Below, piece after piece: positions 33,623 to 42,003 of a stretch of 55,963 nt of DNA. This stretch comes from an uncultured Clostridia bacterium (GTDB lineage Bacteria; Bacillota; Clostridia; Oscillospirales; Oscillospiraceae). The DNA lies in NCBI GenBank assembly GCA_930990965.1, contig CAKNRQ010000011.1, positions 1 through 55,963 of the forward strand. Reading direction: 5' to 3'. A model generated the notes under the pieces. That model had not been told where the DNA came from. It did no database searches and saw nothing but the letters and a program-made list of their open reading frames with translations. Every line of letters begins with the position of its first letter. Position 1 is the stretch's first letter. The position numbers and the translations under genes were made by a program.

Positions 33623-34843
33623 TTATTGTGCCGGTTCCGGCGACGCAGAAACCTGGGGTGCCGGGGAATCAGACGTAGCCGGCGACGGTGAAGCCGAGGG
33701 CTCCGAGGTTGGCGCATCCGGGGCCGTACTCTCTACAAGCGCGGCATAACTGAGCGAGCCGTTGCATTCGGGATACTCCTGGTTATCCCACCAGTAGCTG
33801 CCCCACATCTGGCTGTCATTGATGAGGAAGGTGCTGCCGAAGCCAAGCGCAGCCGTGCGCGACGGGTCAACGTGGTAGCTCTCAGAGTCCACCGTTATGA
33901 TGCACCAGTAGTGCTCGTCGCGGTCCAGGCGTCCCGCCACAACCACGCACTCGATACCGGCGGCGTCACACAGGGCCTTGTACGCCACGGCCATGCCCTC
34001 GCTGTCGGACTGCCCGGCCATGAGCGCCGACCAGAGCGTACCCGGCGCAGACCCGGAGTAATCGCAGTCGCCTATGAGCGCCGTGAGGCACTGCAGGGCC
34101 CGGTAGGCTTCGGACTCGCTTGTGACAGAGGTCAGAAGCCGCTCTATCTCAGAGACTATGACGTTACGGCGCGAGCCGAGGACGCTCTCAGAGGCCCCGT
34201 AGCTGAGCGAAATCTCCACAATGCGCTGCATACCGCCGCCGGTGTATACATTCACCTCGGCCACCGGCCGCTCCACGCAGGCGAGTGGATTGGAGAAATA
34301 GGCTTCGTCCACGTATTCGAGCACTGCCGCCTCATCCACCGTCGAAGCCCCGACCATGGCGACCAGGCTGGTATCCACATCTGCAAGCGTCTGGCAGATT
34401 GCCTCATAGAGCCCGCTGTCGGTGTTTACGCTCACGATGGAGTCCAGCTCTTCGGCTGTGCGCTTATAGTAGACGAAGATTTCGGCCTCGTAATATGCGA
34501 CTATGCGGTCCAGGTCATAGCTTATGTAGTCCACCGCGTAGGCGCCGAGGGCGGTCTCGGCACTCACTTCCCGGCAGGCCGCTGCCAGGTCCTCGGCTAT
34601 GTCGCCCTCGTAGCTCGCTGTGAAATGCAGCAGCAGGCTCTCTCCGTGCTCTGAGACAAGGTTGTTGACGGCCAAAGTGAGCTGCATGTAATTGCTTATC
34701 TCCGATACACCGTCATACGGCGTCACGGCCGAAGCCGGTTCGTATTCGCTGCTGGAGAAGTACTCGCGGTCAAAAATAGAGGCGCAACCGGTGAGCGAGA
34801 GCGCAATGGCCAGTACTACTGTTATCACTGCTGCCTTCTTCAC
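33623..34843 (-). CDS. Lipoprotein with transglutaminase-like domain lacking the catalytic Cys
   Basis: The 406-residue protein has a signal peptide with lipobox LTGC (Cys20). The C-terminal half contains a transglutaminase-like core: SEGMAVAYKALCDAAGIECV (from residue 281) corresponds to the family pattern CxGYAxxxxxLLxxxGI, but Ser281 stands where the nucleophile Cys is expected. The His (EHYW, 311) and Asp (YHVDPS, 326) of the triad are kept. It is therefore probably a binding or pseudo-enzyme form. The C-terminus is rich in Pro, Ser and Ala and resembles a surface linker. The GTG at 34843 is chosen because AGGAGG has 8-nt spacing to it. Confidence 0.8.
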   Translation of the reverse strand: MKKAAVITVVLAIALSLTGCASIFDREYFSSSEYEPASAVTPYDGVSEISNYMQLTLAVNNLVSEHGESLLLHFTASYEGDIAEDLAAACREVSAETALGAYAVDYISYDLDRIVAYYEAEIFVYYKRTAEELDSIVSVNTDSGLYEAICQTLADVDTSLVAMVGASTVDEAAVLEYVDEAYFSNPLACVERPVAEVNVYTGGGMQRIVEISLSYGASESVLGSRRNVIVSEIERLLTSVTSESEAYRALQCLTALIGDCDYSGSAPGTLWSALMAGQSDSEGMAVAYKALCDAAGIECVVVAGRLDRDEHYWCIITVDSESYHVDPSRTAALGFGSTFLINDSQMWGSYWWDNQEYPECNGSLSYAALVESTAPDAPTSEPSASPSPATSDSPAPQVSASPEPAQ

Positions 34844-34861
34844 CGGGTACACCTCCTTCCT

Positions 34862-35467
34862 TTACATGCCCAGGTCCTCGTCTATGAGGATAAGTTCGCT
34901 CTTCTCCATGCCCATCATCCTGTACATCAGGATGCTCATACCGCAGCAGACACGCTGGGGCGAGCGGCAGTCATAGCACTTGAGCTCCTTGCTCTTGACG
35001 CAGGGCGTATCTACGTTGAAGCTGCGCGCCCTGAGCGGGGCGGCGACGTTGCGGGCACGGTATATGGCGTCCTCAAGCGTGGGCTGGACCTTGTTTTTTC
35101 CGGCGACTATGTATAGGCGCTTGTGGCCGTAGAGGGTAGAGGCCACGCGGTTGCCCTTGCCGTCTATGTTCACTATCTCGCCCGTCTCGGCTATGGCGTT
35201 CGCGCCCGAGATGTAGACGTCCGTGTTCATGGCCCGCACACGCGCGGCGTCCTGGTCATCCTCCTTCCAGTGCCAGACAACGTCGGGACACTTGCCCGTG
35301 AGCTTGTCATAGAGGCCTATGGCGTCAACTGTGCCGCTGCCGCCTATGCCCACGCTCACGCCCTCGAGTTCGCCCGCCAGGTAGTTCGCAGCTTCTTCGC
35401 CCGTGGCGAAGTGCTTAAAACTCCAGCCGCGCCCTTCGACGCTCCGTTTCAGCTTTTCAACATCCAT
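34862..35467 (-). CDS. LUD domain protein
   Basis: This 201-residue protein belongs to the LUD (DUF162) family of LutB/LutC relatives. It shows GIGGSGTVDAIGLYDKL, TDVYISGANAIAETGEIVNI and a C-terminal cysteine cluster CVKSKELKCYDC-RVCC. LUD proteins take part in lactate oxidation or act as carbohydrate-binding or redox modules; the lone short form is often unassigned. No LutA or LutB homologue is next to it. GGAG lies 9 nt before ATG. It sits between YitT and the lipoprotein in a same-strand run. Confidence 0.88.
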   Translation of the reverse strand: MDVEKLKRSVEGRGWSFKHFATGEEAANYLAGELEGVSVGIGGSGTVDAIGLYDKLTGKCPDVVWHWKEDDQDAARVRAMNTDVYISGANAIAETGEIVNIDGKGNRVASTLYGHKRLYIVAGKNKVQPTLEDAIYRARNVAAPLRARSFNVDTPCVKSKELKCYDCRSPQRVCCGMSILMYRMMGMEKSELILIDEDLGM

Positions 35468-35482
35468 GTTTACTCTCTCCTC

Positions 35483-36349
35483 TCAGTCGTCGTTGATATT
35501 ACCGAAACCATTGCCAAACACGTCCTTGGCGTCTGTGACGATGAAAAACGCATTGGGGTCAATGGCCGTTACTATCTTGCGCAATTCAGTTATCTGGCGC
35601 TTTTTAATCACGCACATGAGCACGGAGCGCTGCTGTCCCGTGTAACCGCCCTTGCCGTCCAGCATAGTCACACCGCGGTGCATGGTACTAGTTATAGCCT
35701 GCTCGAGCTCTTCGCTCTTGTGCTCGCTTATGAGATAACAGACCTTGCTCGTGCTCAGGCCGTATAGTACCGTATCTATGGCGCGGGACACCACAAACTG
35801 CGCTATGATCGTGTACATCACGGCGTCAAGCCGCTTGAAGATGAGGCCGTATGTGGCAAAGATGGCGAAGTTGAGCAGCATGACCATGGTGCCGAAGTTG
35901 ATGTCCTGGTACTTGCGCCGCAGCACCTTGGCCACTATGTCTATGCCGCCGGTAGTGGCGCCGGTCCGGTACACCAGTCCGAGGCCCATGCCGTTGAAAG
36001 CTGCGCCTATTGTGGCGGCCAGGAATATGTTCTCCGTCGCCTGCGTGTGCAGCAGCGCAAAGCTGTCTACAAACACGTATATGAGCACGGTACCGGCGAG
36101 GCTCATAAGCATGAAACGCACGCCGAAGTGCCTCCAGGCGAAGGCAAAGAGCGGGATATTTATAATCATGCTGACCACACCGACGGGCCACTCCGTGAGG
36201 TAGTTCACTATGGTGGCCATACCTGTGACGCCGCCGGGTATAATACCGTTTGGATAGAAGAAAAAGCTGTAGCCCACAGCGTAGCAGGCGGCTCCGAGAA
36301 TTATGAGCCCCCACTCGCGGATGGTATCCTTTGCGCTGCGCTTTGGCAT
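35483..36349 (-). CDS. YitT family membrane protein
   Basis: The 288-residue protein has five to six N-terminal membrane helices (DUF161 part; FFFYPNGIIPGGVTGMATI is typical) and a C-terminal DUF2179 cytoplasmic domain (VTMLDGKGGYTGQQRSVLMCVI). YitT proteins are common in Firmicutes with no established role. It follows parC by 42 bp and likely belongs to the same transcript. A GGAGGG ribosome site precedes the ATG. Confidence 0.9.
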   Translation of the reverse strand: MPKRSAKDTIREWGLIILGAACYAVGYSFFFYPNGIIPGGVTGMATIVNYLTEWPVGVVSMIINIPLFAFAWRHFGVRFMLMSLAGTVLIYVFVDSFALLHTQATENIFLAATIGAAFNGMGLGLVYRTGATTGGIDIVAKVLRRKYQDINFGTMVMLLNFAIFATYGLIFKRLDAVMYTIIAQFVVSRAIDTVLYGLSTSKVCYLISEHKSEELEQAITSTMHRGVTMLDGKGGYTGQQRSVLMCVIKKRQITELRKIVTAIDPNAFFIVTDAKDVFGNGFGNINDD

Positions 36350-36391
36350 TGAAAGTCCCTCCAGTGCCTGATACTGAGAATTGCTTCCGTA

Positions 36392-38638
36392 TTAAAGCAG
36401 TGTCATCTGTTCTTCGCCGCGGTCCTCTTCCTTGAGCAAGGCTCCAGCGGCGGGCAGGCTGCGCACGCGGTATCGCGCGAGGTTCTTTATGCCCGTCTCG
36501 GAGAGCGGCCGCACGTCTGAGAGCTTGTATCGCGGCTTGAGTGTCATGACGCCCACGCCCTGAGTAGAACGGCTGGTCTTGGGCGAGAGCAGGGCCGTGT
36601 TGAAGATGAGCGCCCTGCCTTCGGTGGAGAAGGCCGCGCACTCCACGTCGTCCCTCAACACAAGTACCTTCACAAGCGGGCTCTTGTCGGAGTAGGCGTT
36701 TACCAGCTTCTTGCGGTTTGTTTTGGTCTCATAGACGCTTATTGGTATGCGCGCCACCTTGCCGTTTTCGAAGCACAGCAGCACATCGGACGAGTAGTCC
36801 CCGGCGTATAGCACGGCAGACACGCTCTCTCCGGAGTCCATGCCCAGTTTGCTGGCCAAGTACGTGCCCAGCTGGCTGGCCTTCGTGTCCTCGAAGTCAG
36901 AGAGCTTGGCTTTATAGACCTGCTGCTTATCCGTAAAGACGAGTATCTCTCCCCTGTTTGTTCCCTCAAATTCGCTCGCGGGCCCGTCGCCCTCCTTGTA
37001 CTTCTGCTCGGAGGACATGCGCAGGGACTGCGGCGTTATCTTCTTGAGGTAGCCCTCGCGGGAGACGAAGACGGTCACGGGGTAGTCGGCCACGCCGTCG
37101 TCCTCGGGCTCGTCGGGCAGCTCGTCAGCGTAGACGATGCCCGTCTTCCTGGGAGAGGGGTACTTCTTTATTATGCGTTTGAGTTCCTCAACTATTATAC
37201 CCTGTACTCTGCGGCGTGAGCCAAGCGTGGCCTCGAGGTCCGCTATATCCTCCTCGAGCTGCTCGGTTTCGCTGGTGCGCTTGAGGATATACTCGCGGTT
37301 TATGTTGCGCAGCCTTATCTCGGCCACATACTCGGCCTGCACCTGGTCGATGCCAAAGCCCTCCATAAGGTTCGGCACCACGTCGCTCTCGTGCTCCGTG
37401 TTGCGGATGATGGCGATGGCCTTGTCTATGTCGAGCAGTATCTTCGCAAGGCCCTTCAGCAGGTGCAGCTTCTCGCGTTTCTTGGCGAGGTCGAAGTGTA
37501 TACGCCTCTTTACGCACTCGGTGCGCCAGGCCACCCACTCGCCGAGGATCTCACCCACGCCCATCACCTTCGGCGTACCCGCTATGAGTATATTGAAGTT
37601 GCAGGCGAAGGAGTCCATGAGCGGAGTGAGCTTGAAGAGCTTGGCCATGAGTTTTTCCGGGTCTGCACCGCGCTTTAGGTCTATGGCCAGCTTGAGGCCG
37701 CCCAGGTCGGTCTCGTCGCGCATGTCGTTTATCTCTTTGACCTTGCCGGCCTTGACCAGCTCGGCCACCTTGTCCATAATGCTCTCGACCGTCGCGGTAT
37801 AGGGTATCTCGTATATCTCGATGACGTTCGACTTGGGATCGTAGCGCCAGCGGGAACGAACCTTGAAGCTGCCGCGCCCCGTGCGGTAAATTTCGCGCAT
37901 GGCGTCGGTGTCCATTACAATCTCGCCGCCGGTCGGGAAATCCGGCGCCGGCAGCGTGGCCATGAGGTCGCATTCAGGGTCGCGGATGTAGTTTATCGCC
38001 GTCTCGCAGACTTCCGTGAGGTTGAAGCCGCAAATCTGGCTGGCCATGCCGACGGCTATGCCGGTGTTTGCGCTCACGAGTACGTTCGGGAAGGCCGTAG
38101 GCAGCAGGCCGGGCTCCTTCATGGTGCCGTCGTAGTTGTCCACGAAGTCCACGGTGTCCTTGTCTATGTCGGCGAATATCTCCGCGCAGATAGGCGCGAG
38201 CTTGGCCTCGGTATAACGCGAGGCGGCGTAGCTCATGTCGCGCGAATACACCTTGCCGAAGTTGCCCTTGCTGTCCACAAAGGGCATGTTGAGCGCCTCG
38301 CAGCCTCTGGCCAGGCGCACCATCGTCTCGTATATGGCCGCGTCGCCATGCGGGTTGAGGCGCATGGTCTGGCCGACGATATTCGCGCTCTTGGTCCTTG
38401 CGCCCGTCAGCAGGCCCATCTTGTACATGGTATAGAGCAGCTTGCGGTGGCTGGGCTTGAAGCCGTCTATCTCAGGTATGGCGCGGGAGACGATGACGCT
38501 CATGGCGTAAGGCATGTAGTTTGTCTCCAACGTCTGAGTGATGGGCTGTTCCAGCACCTCCGCGCGTAGGCCCATCACATTCTGCGCAGCGGCTCTGTTG
38601 TGGCTTTTTTCGCTCTGTTTTTTGCTTCCTCGCGCCAT
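36392..38638 (-). CDS. parC: DNA topoisomerase IV / gyrase-like subunit A
   Basis: The 748-residue type IIA topoisomerase subunit cuts and rejoins DNA. The catalytic Tyr is Tyr142 in AASRYTE, and the DNA gate helix reads HGDAAIYETMVRLA. Ala100 and Glu104 sit at the positions of GyrA Ser83 and Asp87 where fluoroquinolone resistance maps. It starts right after the small zinc-ribbon gene. The C-terminal part has the beta-pinwheel-like repeats shown by the VFVSREGYLKKITPQSLR and ILVFTDKQQVYKAKLSDF motifs. It pairs with the ParE-type subunit 0.3 kb upstream; both are divergent from E. coli ParC/ParE, and a standard GyrA/GyrB pair is probably encoded elsewhere. Confidence 0.93.
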   Translation of the reverse strand: MARGSKKQSEKSHNRAAAQNVMGLRAEVLEQPITQTLETNYMPYAMSVIVSRAIPEIDGFKPSHRKLLYTMYKMGLLTGARTKSANIVGQTMRLNPHGDAAIYETMVRLARGCEALNMPFVDSKGNFGKVYSRDMSYAASRYTEAKLAPICAEIFADIDKDTVDFVDNYDGTMKEPGLLPTAFPNVLVSANTGIAVGMASQICGFNLTEVCETAINYIRDPECDLMATLPAPDFPTGGEIVMDTDAMREIYRTGRGSFKVRSRWRYDPKSNVIEIYEIPYTATVESIMDKVAELVKAGKVKEINDMRDETDLGGLKLAIDLKRGADPEKLMAKLFKLTPLMDSFACNFNILIAGTPKVMGVGEILGEWVAWRTECVKRRIHFDLAKKREKLHLLKGLAKILLDIDKAIAIIRNTEHESDVVPNLMEGFGIDQVQAEYVAEIRLRNINREYILKRTSETEQLEEDIADLEATLGSRRRVQGIIVEELKRIIKKYPSPRKTGIVYADELPDEPEDDGVADYPVTVFVSREGYLKKITPQSLRMSSEQKYKEGDGPASEFEGTNRGEILVFTDKQQVYKAKLSDFEDTKASQLGTYLASKLGMDSGESVSAVLYAGDYSSDVLLCFENGKVARIPISVYETKTNRKKLVNAYSDKSPLVKVLVLRDDVECAAFSTEGRALIFNTALLSPKTSRSTQGVGVMTLKPRYKLSDVRPLSETGIKNLARYRVRSLPAAGALLKEEDRGEEQMTLL

Positions 38639-38929
38639 TTATTTTCTGCCGCCTTTACCTTTTTTCTTCTTGCCCGTCACCAGGTCGCGGTGGCACTTGG
38701 GGCAGACTTTGTGCTTGAAAAATCCACGCAGAAGCGACGCCCCGCACCAGGGGCAGTGCCCCCATTTGAGCAGCACGGCCAGCGAAAACAGCAGGAAGAG
38801 CACGGCGCCGACTATGGCGTAGCTATTCACCGTGGGGTTGTCGGCGCCAGCGAACAGGCCCAGCAGGCAGGCTATTATGCTCATGGTAAAGCCTACCGTT
38901 ACAACTTTACGTACAGTTTGCAGGTTCAT
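38639..38929 (-). CDS. Small membrane protein with a zinc ribbon, between parE and parC
   Basis: The 96-residue protein has two membrane helices (about 11-30 and 40-57) followed by a zinc ribbon CPWCG-x14-CPKCH (Cys60 region to Cys79 region) and a basic tail KKKKGKGGRK. The stop lies directly before the parC start, so it is translated between the two topoisomerase subunits. No family name was recognised. A nucleic-acid-facing role is suggested only by the basic tail and zinc ribbon. A similar ribbon architecture is common in unrelated Firmicute membrane proteins. Confidence 0.8.
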   Translation of the reverse strand: MNLQTVRKVVTVGFTMSIIACLLGLFAGADNPTVNSYAIVGAVLFLLFSLAVLLKWGHCPWCGASLLRGFFKHKVCPKCHRDLVTGKKKKGKGGRK

Positions 38930-38941
38930 CTGTTTTCCTCC

Positions 38942-40927
38942 TCAGGATATGTCTGCCAGATCGAGATACTGGCTGCCGAATTCAGATATGTGCTTTTTAC
39001 GCCCCGCCAGGTCGTCGCCCAGCAGCAGGTCGAACATCTGCGCCGTGCGCTCCACGTCCTCGGGCACCACTCTTATGAGCCGCCGTGTCTCCGGGTTCAT
39101 GGTTGTGAGCCACATCATGTCCGGGTCGTTTTCGCCCAGGCCCTTGGAGCGGTTAATAGCGGCCTTGGCAGAGCCTATCTCCTCCATTATCTGCGCCTTC
39201 TCACGCTCGGAGTAGGCAAACCAGGTCTTGCCGCCTGACTCTATCTCATAGAGCGGGCTCTCCGCGATATACACATAGCCCTCACGTATCAGCGTCGGCG
39301 CGAGACGGTAGAGCATCGTGAGAATCAGCGTGCGTATCTGGAAGCCATCCACGTCCGCGTCAGTACAAATTATAATCTTGCTCCAACGCAGGTTATCCAG
39401 CTCGAAGGCCGGCAGCTCCTTGACGTGGCGGTTTATCTCCACGCCGCAGCCGAGCACTTTCACGAGGTCGGTTATGACGTCGCTCTTGAAGATGCGGGCG
39501 TAATCGGCCTTGAGACAGTTCAGAATCTTGCCCCGCACGGGCATGATGCCCTGGAACTCGGCGTCACGGCTGAGTTTGCAGGCGCCGAGTGCGCTGTCGC
39601 CCTCAACGATGTAGATCTCGCGCTTTGACACGTCCCTGCTGCGGCAGTCAACGAATTTCTGCACCCGGTTTGAGATATCCATACTGCCGGTGAGCTTTTT
39701 CTTTATGTTCAGCCTTGCGCTCTCGGCCTGCTCACGCGAACGCTTGTTTATCAGCACCTGGTCGGCCACGCGGTCGGCCTCGGCCTTGTGCTCGATGAAG
39801 TACACCTCAAGCTGCTCGCGGAAGAACTCCGTCATGGCCTCCTGGATGAAGCGGTTTGTGATCGCCTTCTTGGTCTGGTTTTCGTAGCTGGTCTGCGTGG
39901 AGAAGCAGTTCGTCACCAGCACGAGGCAATCGGCCACGTCCTGGAAGGTTATCTTGCTCTCGTTCTTCTGGTACTTGCCCGTCTTTTTTATGTAGGCGTC
40001 CACCGCCGAGACGAAGGCGCTGCGCGTGGCTTTCTCCGGCGCGCCGCCGTGCTCGAGCCAGGAGCTGTTGTGGTAGTACTCGATGAGGTTGACCTTGACC
40101 GAGAAACAGAACGCCGCCGAGAGCTTCACTTTGTACTCGGGCTTGTCCGCGCGGTCGCGGCCACGGCGCTCGGCCTCTATAAAGTGCGGGCTGGAGAGTG
40201 AGTCCTCCCCTGCTATCTCCCGCACATAGTCGAGTATACCGTGCTCATAAAAGAACTCCTCGGTCTCGAACTTGCCCTCGGCCACTTCGTTTTTGAGCCT
40301 GAAGGTAACACCCGCGTTCACGACCGCCTGGCGGCGCAGCGTGTCGCGGTAGTAGTCGAGCGGTATGTCTATGTCCGTGAAGACCTCGAGGTCCGGCCTC
40401 CAACGTATGTCCGTTCCCGTCTTTTTACGGTCGGCCGGCTCTATCGTCATCTCGCCGTCTATGCGCCCGCGCTTGAAGTGCAGGGTGTATTTCTTCCCAT
40501 CGCGCCGGACCACAACGTCCATGTACTCGCTCGCATACTGCGTGGCGCAGGAGCCGAGCCCGTTCAGGCCCAGGGAGTACTCGTAGTCGCCACCGTCGTT
40601 ATTTTTGTACTTGCCTCCGGCGTAGAGCTCGCAGAAGACCAGCTCCCAGTTCCAACGCTGCTCCACCGGGTTCCAGTCCACCGGGCAGCCGCGCCCGAAG
40701 TCCTCGCACTCTATGCTCTTGTCGAGATAGCGTGTAAGTGTTATAATATTGCCGTTTCCGTCGCGCGCTTCGTCTATAGCGTTGGAAAGGATCTCAAATA
40801 CTGCGTGCTCGCAGCCCTCCAGGCCGTCCGAGCCGAATATAACTGCCGGGCGCTTGCGCACCCTGTCTTCTCCCTTGAGCTGGGAGATGCTTTCGTTCCC
40901 GTACTGAGCGGGGGTTCGTTTTGCCAT
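38942..40927 (-). CDS. parE: DNA topoisomerase IV / gyrase-like subunit B
   Basis: The 661-residue ATPase subunit has a GHKL domain with FEILSNAIDEARDG (Bergerat motif N1), DFGRGCPVD (N2) and GLNGLGSCATQYAS (N3). The Toprim motifs are EGDSALGACK and DADVDGFQIRTLI. Several of these differ from E. coli ParE/GyrB (ENAIDEA, GLHGVGASVV, EGDSAGGSAK), placing it in the divergent clostridial group. The ATG at 40927 lies after GAGGGA; the upstream GTG overlaps that sequence. It is the first gene of a run parE-ribbon-parC-YitT-LUD-lipoprotein. Confidence 0.93.
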   Translation of the reverse strand: MAKRTPAQYGNESISQLKGEDRVRKRPAVIFGSDGLEGCEHAVFEILSNAIDEARDGNGNIITLTRYLDKSIECEDFGRGCPVDWNPVEQRWNWELVFCELYAGGKYKNNDGGDYEYSLGLNGLGSCATQYASEYMDVVVRRDGKKYTLHFKRGRIDGEMTIEPADRKKTGTDIRWRPDLEVFTDIDIPLDYYRDTLRRQAVVNAGVTFRLKNEVAEGKFETEEFFYEHGILDYVREIAGEDSLSSPHFIEAERRGRDRADKPEYKVKLSAAFCFSVKVNLIEYYHNSSWLEHGGAPEKATRSAFVSAVDAYIKKTGKYQKNESKITFQDVADCLVLVTNCFSTQTSYENQTKKAITNRFIQEAMTEFFREQLEVYFIEHKAEADRVADQVLINKRSREQAESARLNIKKKLTGSMDISNRVQKFVDCRSRDVSKREIYIVEGDSALGACKLSRDAEFQGIMPVRGKILNCLKADYARIFKSDVITDLVKVLGCGVEINRHVKELPAFELDNLRWSKIIICTDADVDGFQIRTLILTMLYRLAPTLIREGYVYIAESPLYEIESGGKTWFAYSEREKAQIMEEIGSAKAAINRSKGLGENDPDMMWLTTMNPETRRLIRVVPEDVERTAQMFDLLLGDDLAGRKKHISEFGSQYLDLADIS

Positions 40928-40981
40928 ATACCGATGTTCCCTCACATATCACAAGATGTTGGCCAGCATTATTACTAGTAT

Positions 40982-41010
40982 ACTATATCTTAATTCCCCG
41001 TGTTTTTCAA
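40982..41010 (-). promoter_or_regulatory. Sigma-A promoter of the parE operon
   Basis: TTGAAA (41005-41010), 17-bp spacer and TATAGT (40982-40987) on the minus strand, directly after the terminator of the candidate ncRNA. Confidence 0.8.
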
Positions 41011-41017
41011 GTCAAAC

Positions 41018-41284
41018 AAAAAAGCGGGGAGACTTGCGTCTCCCCGCCGCACCGCGTTTTTTCCGCGCTCACACGCGGTCTACCGGCACTTGACCAGCAA
41101 GTCAGCTTTTAAACGCGGGCTTCATCACCTGGATGGGCCCTCTGCGTTTACGGCGTCTCTTTTTCAGAGAGGCCATTCGCCATCGGACGCTTTTCGCATC
41201 TGGCACCGGCCTTGGGCTTCTGTCTCTTGCCCCGTCGTGCGTCTTTGCTGTGTCCGAGTCTAGTATGTGCCGGCATTCTGGGAT
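41018..41284 (-). ncRNA. Candidate structured non-coding RNA, about 265 nt
   Basis: No protein of known type is encoded here. The RNA folds with a 9-bp closing helix (41267-41275 with 41081-41089, one G-U pair), a 6-bp helix CAGCAA/TTGCTG (41245-41250 with 41095-41100), and an AAACGC/GCGTTT plus GGGC/GCCC arm (41144-41149 with 41111-41116, 41137-41140 with 41117-41120) capped by CATC-5nt-GATG. Further hairpins are GATGC-GAAAA-GCGTC and a TCTC/GAGA arm. It ends in a perfect 10-bp terminator GCGGGGAGAC/GTCTCCCCGC with T6 (41018-41047). A weak TATCCT-like -10 lies at 41291-41296. No family was recognised; 6S RNA was considered. Confidence 0.6.
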
Positions 41285-41325
41285 TATGGCAGGATAATTT
41301 CGCCAATTTTTGTGAGAAAAGCGTG

Positions 41326-41353
41326 TTTAAAACGCACGACGGATGAATACAAT
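41326..41353 (+). promoter_or_regulatory. Promoter of the YaaL-BofA genes
   Basis: TTTAAA (41326-41331), 16-bp spacer, TACAAT (41348-41353) on the plus strand, divergent from the candidate ncRNA. Confidence 0.5.
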
Positions 41354-41377
41354 ACGGACAAGGAGTGTGATATTACC

Positions 41378-41590
41378 TTGTCCAAACGCAAACAGAAGAA
41401 ACAGCGCATGGCCGACTACGGCAAAGCCCTCGCGGAGCTGGGCGAAGTGCGCTCACAGCTAGACGAAACCTACAGCCGCTTTAACGCCGTCTCGGACGAG
41501 GCCGCCCTTGACGCATGCATCTACGAGATAAGCGCCCTGAAAAGCCGCTACAACTGCGCCGTGCGCGCCATCAAGTCATTCTACCTGTAG
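41378..41590 (+). CDS. DUF2508 (YaaL) family protein
   Basis: This 70-residue basic helical protein starts with a TTG codon after AAGGAG (12 nt spacing) and reads SKRKQKKQRMADYGKALAEL, then a CIYEISALKSRYNCAVRAIK segment that matches DUF2508. In many Firmicutes the gene is next to bofA, as here (15-bp gap). Function is unknown. The N-terminal start is uncertain: ATG at 41408 (MADYG) is the only downstream alternative. Confidence 0.82.
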   Translation: MSKRKQKKQRMADYGKALAELGEVRSQLDETYSRFNAVSDEAALDACIYEISALKSRYNCAVRAIKSFYL

Positions 41591-41605
41591 GAGGTAAGTG
41601 TCCCC

Positions 41606-41887
41606 ATGCCCATAGCGATCCCCGAATCCGTCGCAACCGCCATAGTCATAGTCGTATGCGTGCTGCTCTTCTGGCTGCTGCTGACTATACTGCGGCTGCC
41701 GCTGCGGCTCATTTTCAAGCTGCTCCTGAATATGGTAAGCGGCCTCGTGCTGCTCTTCGTTTTCAACTTCATAGGCGGCCTGCTGGACTTCAGCGCCCTC
41801 GGAATAAACGCCGTCAACTGTCTGGTGGCCGGCGTCCTCGGCATCCCCGGCGTAATACTGCTGGTGTTGGTACAAAATTTCATTTAA
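41606..41887 (+). CDS. bofA: Pro-sigma-K processing inhibitor BofA family protein
   Basis: The 93-residue membrane protein has three hydrophobic segments and the family pattern LLLNMVSGLVLLFVFNFIG followed by INAVNCLVAGVLGIPGVILL. BofA holds the sigma-K protease SpoIVFB inactive in the mother cell during sporulation of B. subtilis. Its presence suggests a sporulation background, though relatives also occur in non-sporulators. AGGAGG lies 11 nt before the ATG. Confidence 0.9.
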   Translation: MPIAIPESVATAIVIVVCVLLFWLLLTILRLPLRLIFKLLLNMVSGLVLLFVFNFIGGLLDFSALGINAVNCLVAGVLGIPGVILLVLVQNFI

Positions 41888-41928
41888 GTTTACATAATAC
41901 AATCCGCATCCCTGTCAGAGCGCGGACG

Positions 41929-41964
41929 AAAAAATTGCCCCCGGCATGTTACCGTGCCGGGGGC
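41929..41964. terminator. Intrinsic terminator between bofA and the MFS gene
   Basis: A perfect 10-bp stem (GCCCCCGGCA / TGCCGGGGGC, loop TGTTACCG) has an AATTTTTT tail on the minus strand, so it best ends the minus-strand catabolic operon. On plus the tail is weak (TGTTGCT). Confidence 0.85.
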
Positions 41965-42003
41965 TGTTGCTGGGGAAGAGAAGCGCATAAGCGAAAGTAT
42001 ATC

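Noticed and set aside
41018-41284. tmRNA, SRP RNA or RNase P RNA
   Set aside because: None of the characteristic conserved segments (tag reading frame and acceptor end, SRP tetraloop domain, GAGGAAAGTCC) was found.
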